Positions 62,555-64,000 of a stretch of DNA of 64,000 bases are shown here, piece by piece; within the stretch, counting starts at the first letter, position 1; every line of letters starts with the position of its first letter. Both the position numbers and the translations under genes were made by a program. The stretch is from Macrostomum hystrix (Eukaryota > Platyhelminthes > Macrostomidae). The notes under the pieces were generated by a model. It was given only the letters and a program-made list of their open reading frames with translations, did no database searches and was not told the DNA's origin. Location of the stretch: the NCBI GenBank assembly GCA_950097015.1, contig CATNEN010000005.1, forward strand, positions 806,001 through 870,000, given 5' to 3'.

Positions 62555-62577
62555 GTGAGCACATGCGCGTGTGTTCA

Positions 62578-63885
62578 ATCAGAATTCTTCAGTGTTATAT
62601 CCTCAGATTCTTCAGTGTTCTATCCTCAGATTCTTCAGTGTTCTATCCTCAGATTCTTCAGTGTTCTATCCTCAGATTCTTCAGTGTTCTATCCTCAGAT
62701 TCTTTAGGGTTCTATCCTTAGATTCTTCAGGGTTCTATCCTCAGATTCTTCAGTATTCCATCCCCATATTATTCAGTATTCTATCCTCAGATTCTTCAGT
62801 GTTCTATCCTCAGATTCTTCAGGGTTCTATCATCAGATTCTTCAGTGTTCTATCCTCAGATTCTTCAGGGTTCTATCCTCAGATTCTTCAGTGTTCTATC
62901 TTCAGATTCTTCAGTGTTCTATTATCAGATTCTTCAGGGTTCTATCCTCAGATTCTTCAGTGTTCTATCCTCAGATTCTTCAGTATTCTATCCTCAGATT
63001 CTTCAGTATTCTATCCTCAGATTCTTCAGTGTTCTATCCTCAGATTTTTCAGGGTTCTATCCTCAGATTCTTCAGTGTTCTATCCTCAGATTCTTTAGGG
63101 TTCTATCCTTAGATTCTTCAGGGTTCTATCCTCAGATTCTTCAGTGTTCTATCCTTAGATTCTTCAGTGTTCTATTCTCAGATTCTTCAGGGTTCTATCC
63201 TCAGATTCTTCAGGGTTCTATTATCAGATTCTTCAGTGTTCTATCCTCAGATTCTTCAGTGTTCTATCCTCAGATTCTTCAGTGTTCTATCCTCAGATTT
63301 TTCAGGGTTCTATCCTCAGATTCTTCAGTGTTCTATCCTCAGATTCTTTAGGGTTCTATCCTTAGATTCTTCAGGGTTCTATCCTCAGATTCTTCAGGGT
63401 TCTATCCTCAGATTCTTCAGTGTTCTATCCTTAGATTCTTCAGTGTTCTATTCTCAGATTCTTCAGGGTTCTATTATCAGATTCTTCAGGGTTCTATCCT
63501 CAGATTCTTCAGTGTTCTATCCTCAGATTCTTTAGGGTTCTATCCTTAGATTCTTCAGGGTTCTATCCTCAGATTCTTCAGTGTTCTATCCTTAGATTCT
63601 TCAGTGTTCTATTCTCAGATTCTTCAGGGTTCTATCCTCAGATTCTTCAGGGTTCTATTATCAGATTCTTCAGGGTTCTATCCTCAGATTCTTCAGTATT
63701 CTATCCTCAGATTCTTCAGTGTTCTATCCTCAGATTCTTCAGTGTTCTATCCTCAGATTTTTCAGGGTTCTATCCTCATATTCTTCAGTGTTCTATCCTC
63801 AGATTCTTCAGGGTTCTATCCATGGATTCTTCAGGGTTCTATCCATAAATTCTTTAGGGTTCTATCCATAGATTCTTATCCATAG
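62578..63885. repeat. Minisatellite 15 (intron 14), 23-bp unit, 1.3 kb
   Basis: About 56 copies of AGATTCTTCAGTGTTCTATC+CTC. The blocks TTTAGGGTTCTATCCTTAG recur at irregular spacing, which indicates higher-order duplication. Starts about 25 bp after the donor of exon 14. Confidence 0.97.
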
Positions 63886-64000
63886 ATCGAAATTTTTCTA
63901 TCTTGAATGACAACCAGGTTTTTTATTTTAGGAGAACGAGAAAATCGTTTTTGTTTGTTCAATAATTTTTGCCGGATCTAAAAGCAAATATTGAAGCGTT
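63886..64000 (+). other. Right edge, intron 14 continuing
   Basis: TTTTTTATTTTAG at about 63919-63931 resembles an acceptor, but the sequence after it does not continue PLAT 11 and meets a stop after 20 codons. Confidence 0.4.

Noticed and set aside
63932-64000. Candidate PLAT exon 15 after TTTTATTTTAG
   Set aside because: The translation does not continue PLAT 11 and meets TGA after 20 codons.

Overview
The window is eukaryotic animal DNA: interrupted genes with GT-AG introns, TATA/CCAAT-type promoters, tRNA-derived SINEs, several transposon classes and at least 16 tandem-repeat arrays. A stretch at 2044-2085 closely matches what I remember of the spliced-leader RNA of the flatworm Macrostomum lignano. 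Together with the very high repeat load this points to a macrostomid flatworm, but that identification rests on memory and was not checked.

Layout. (1) 1-21.2 kb: five minus-strand, intronless, secreted PAN-like plus LamG-like paralogues (3.8, 7.5, 12.9, 18.1 and 21.1 kb), separated by minisatellites, SINEs, a TIR-bounded element coding a truncated Crypton-like protein, and decayed retroelements. (2) 21.5-25.2 kb: a decayed non-LTR reverse transcriptase, SINE copies and a small intronless RING-finger gene. (3) 25.3-29.1 kb: a minisatellite, then about 3 kb of AT-rich DNA without a recognisable gene but with one miRNA-like hairpin. (4) 29.1 kb to the right edge: a single large plus-strand LOXHD1-like gene. 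I could join 14 coding exons (5688 nt, 1896 codons, all phases matching) encoding 10 complete PLAT domains and one partial; the gene runs off the window. All but two of its introns longer than 1 kb hold a minisatellite. Its introns also hold SINEs, a mariner-like MITE, a young 4.9 kb Ty3/gypsy element inserted into a minisatellite, and, antisense, a complete neuropeptide-precursor gene with 18 identical AGLLHF-amide copies.

How the genes may work together. The PLAT protein is probably a membrane-linked cytoplasmic scaffold, by analogy with LOXHD1 of hair cells. The LamG paralogues look like secreted glycoproteins evolving in concert in their first halves and diversifying in a loop of the second half. 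The nested neuropeptide gene has its own TATA box and lies downstream of a minisatellite in which nearly every unit carries a CACGTG E-box, so host and nested gene may interfere with or co-regulate each other.
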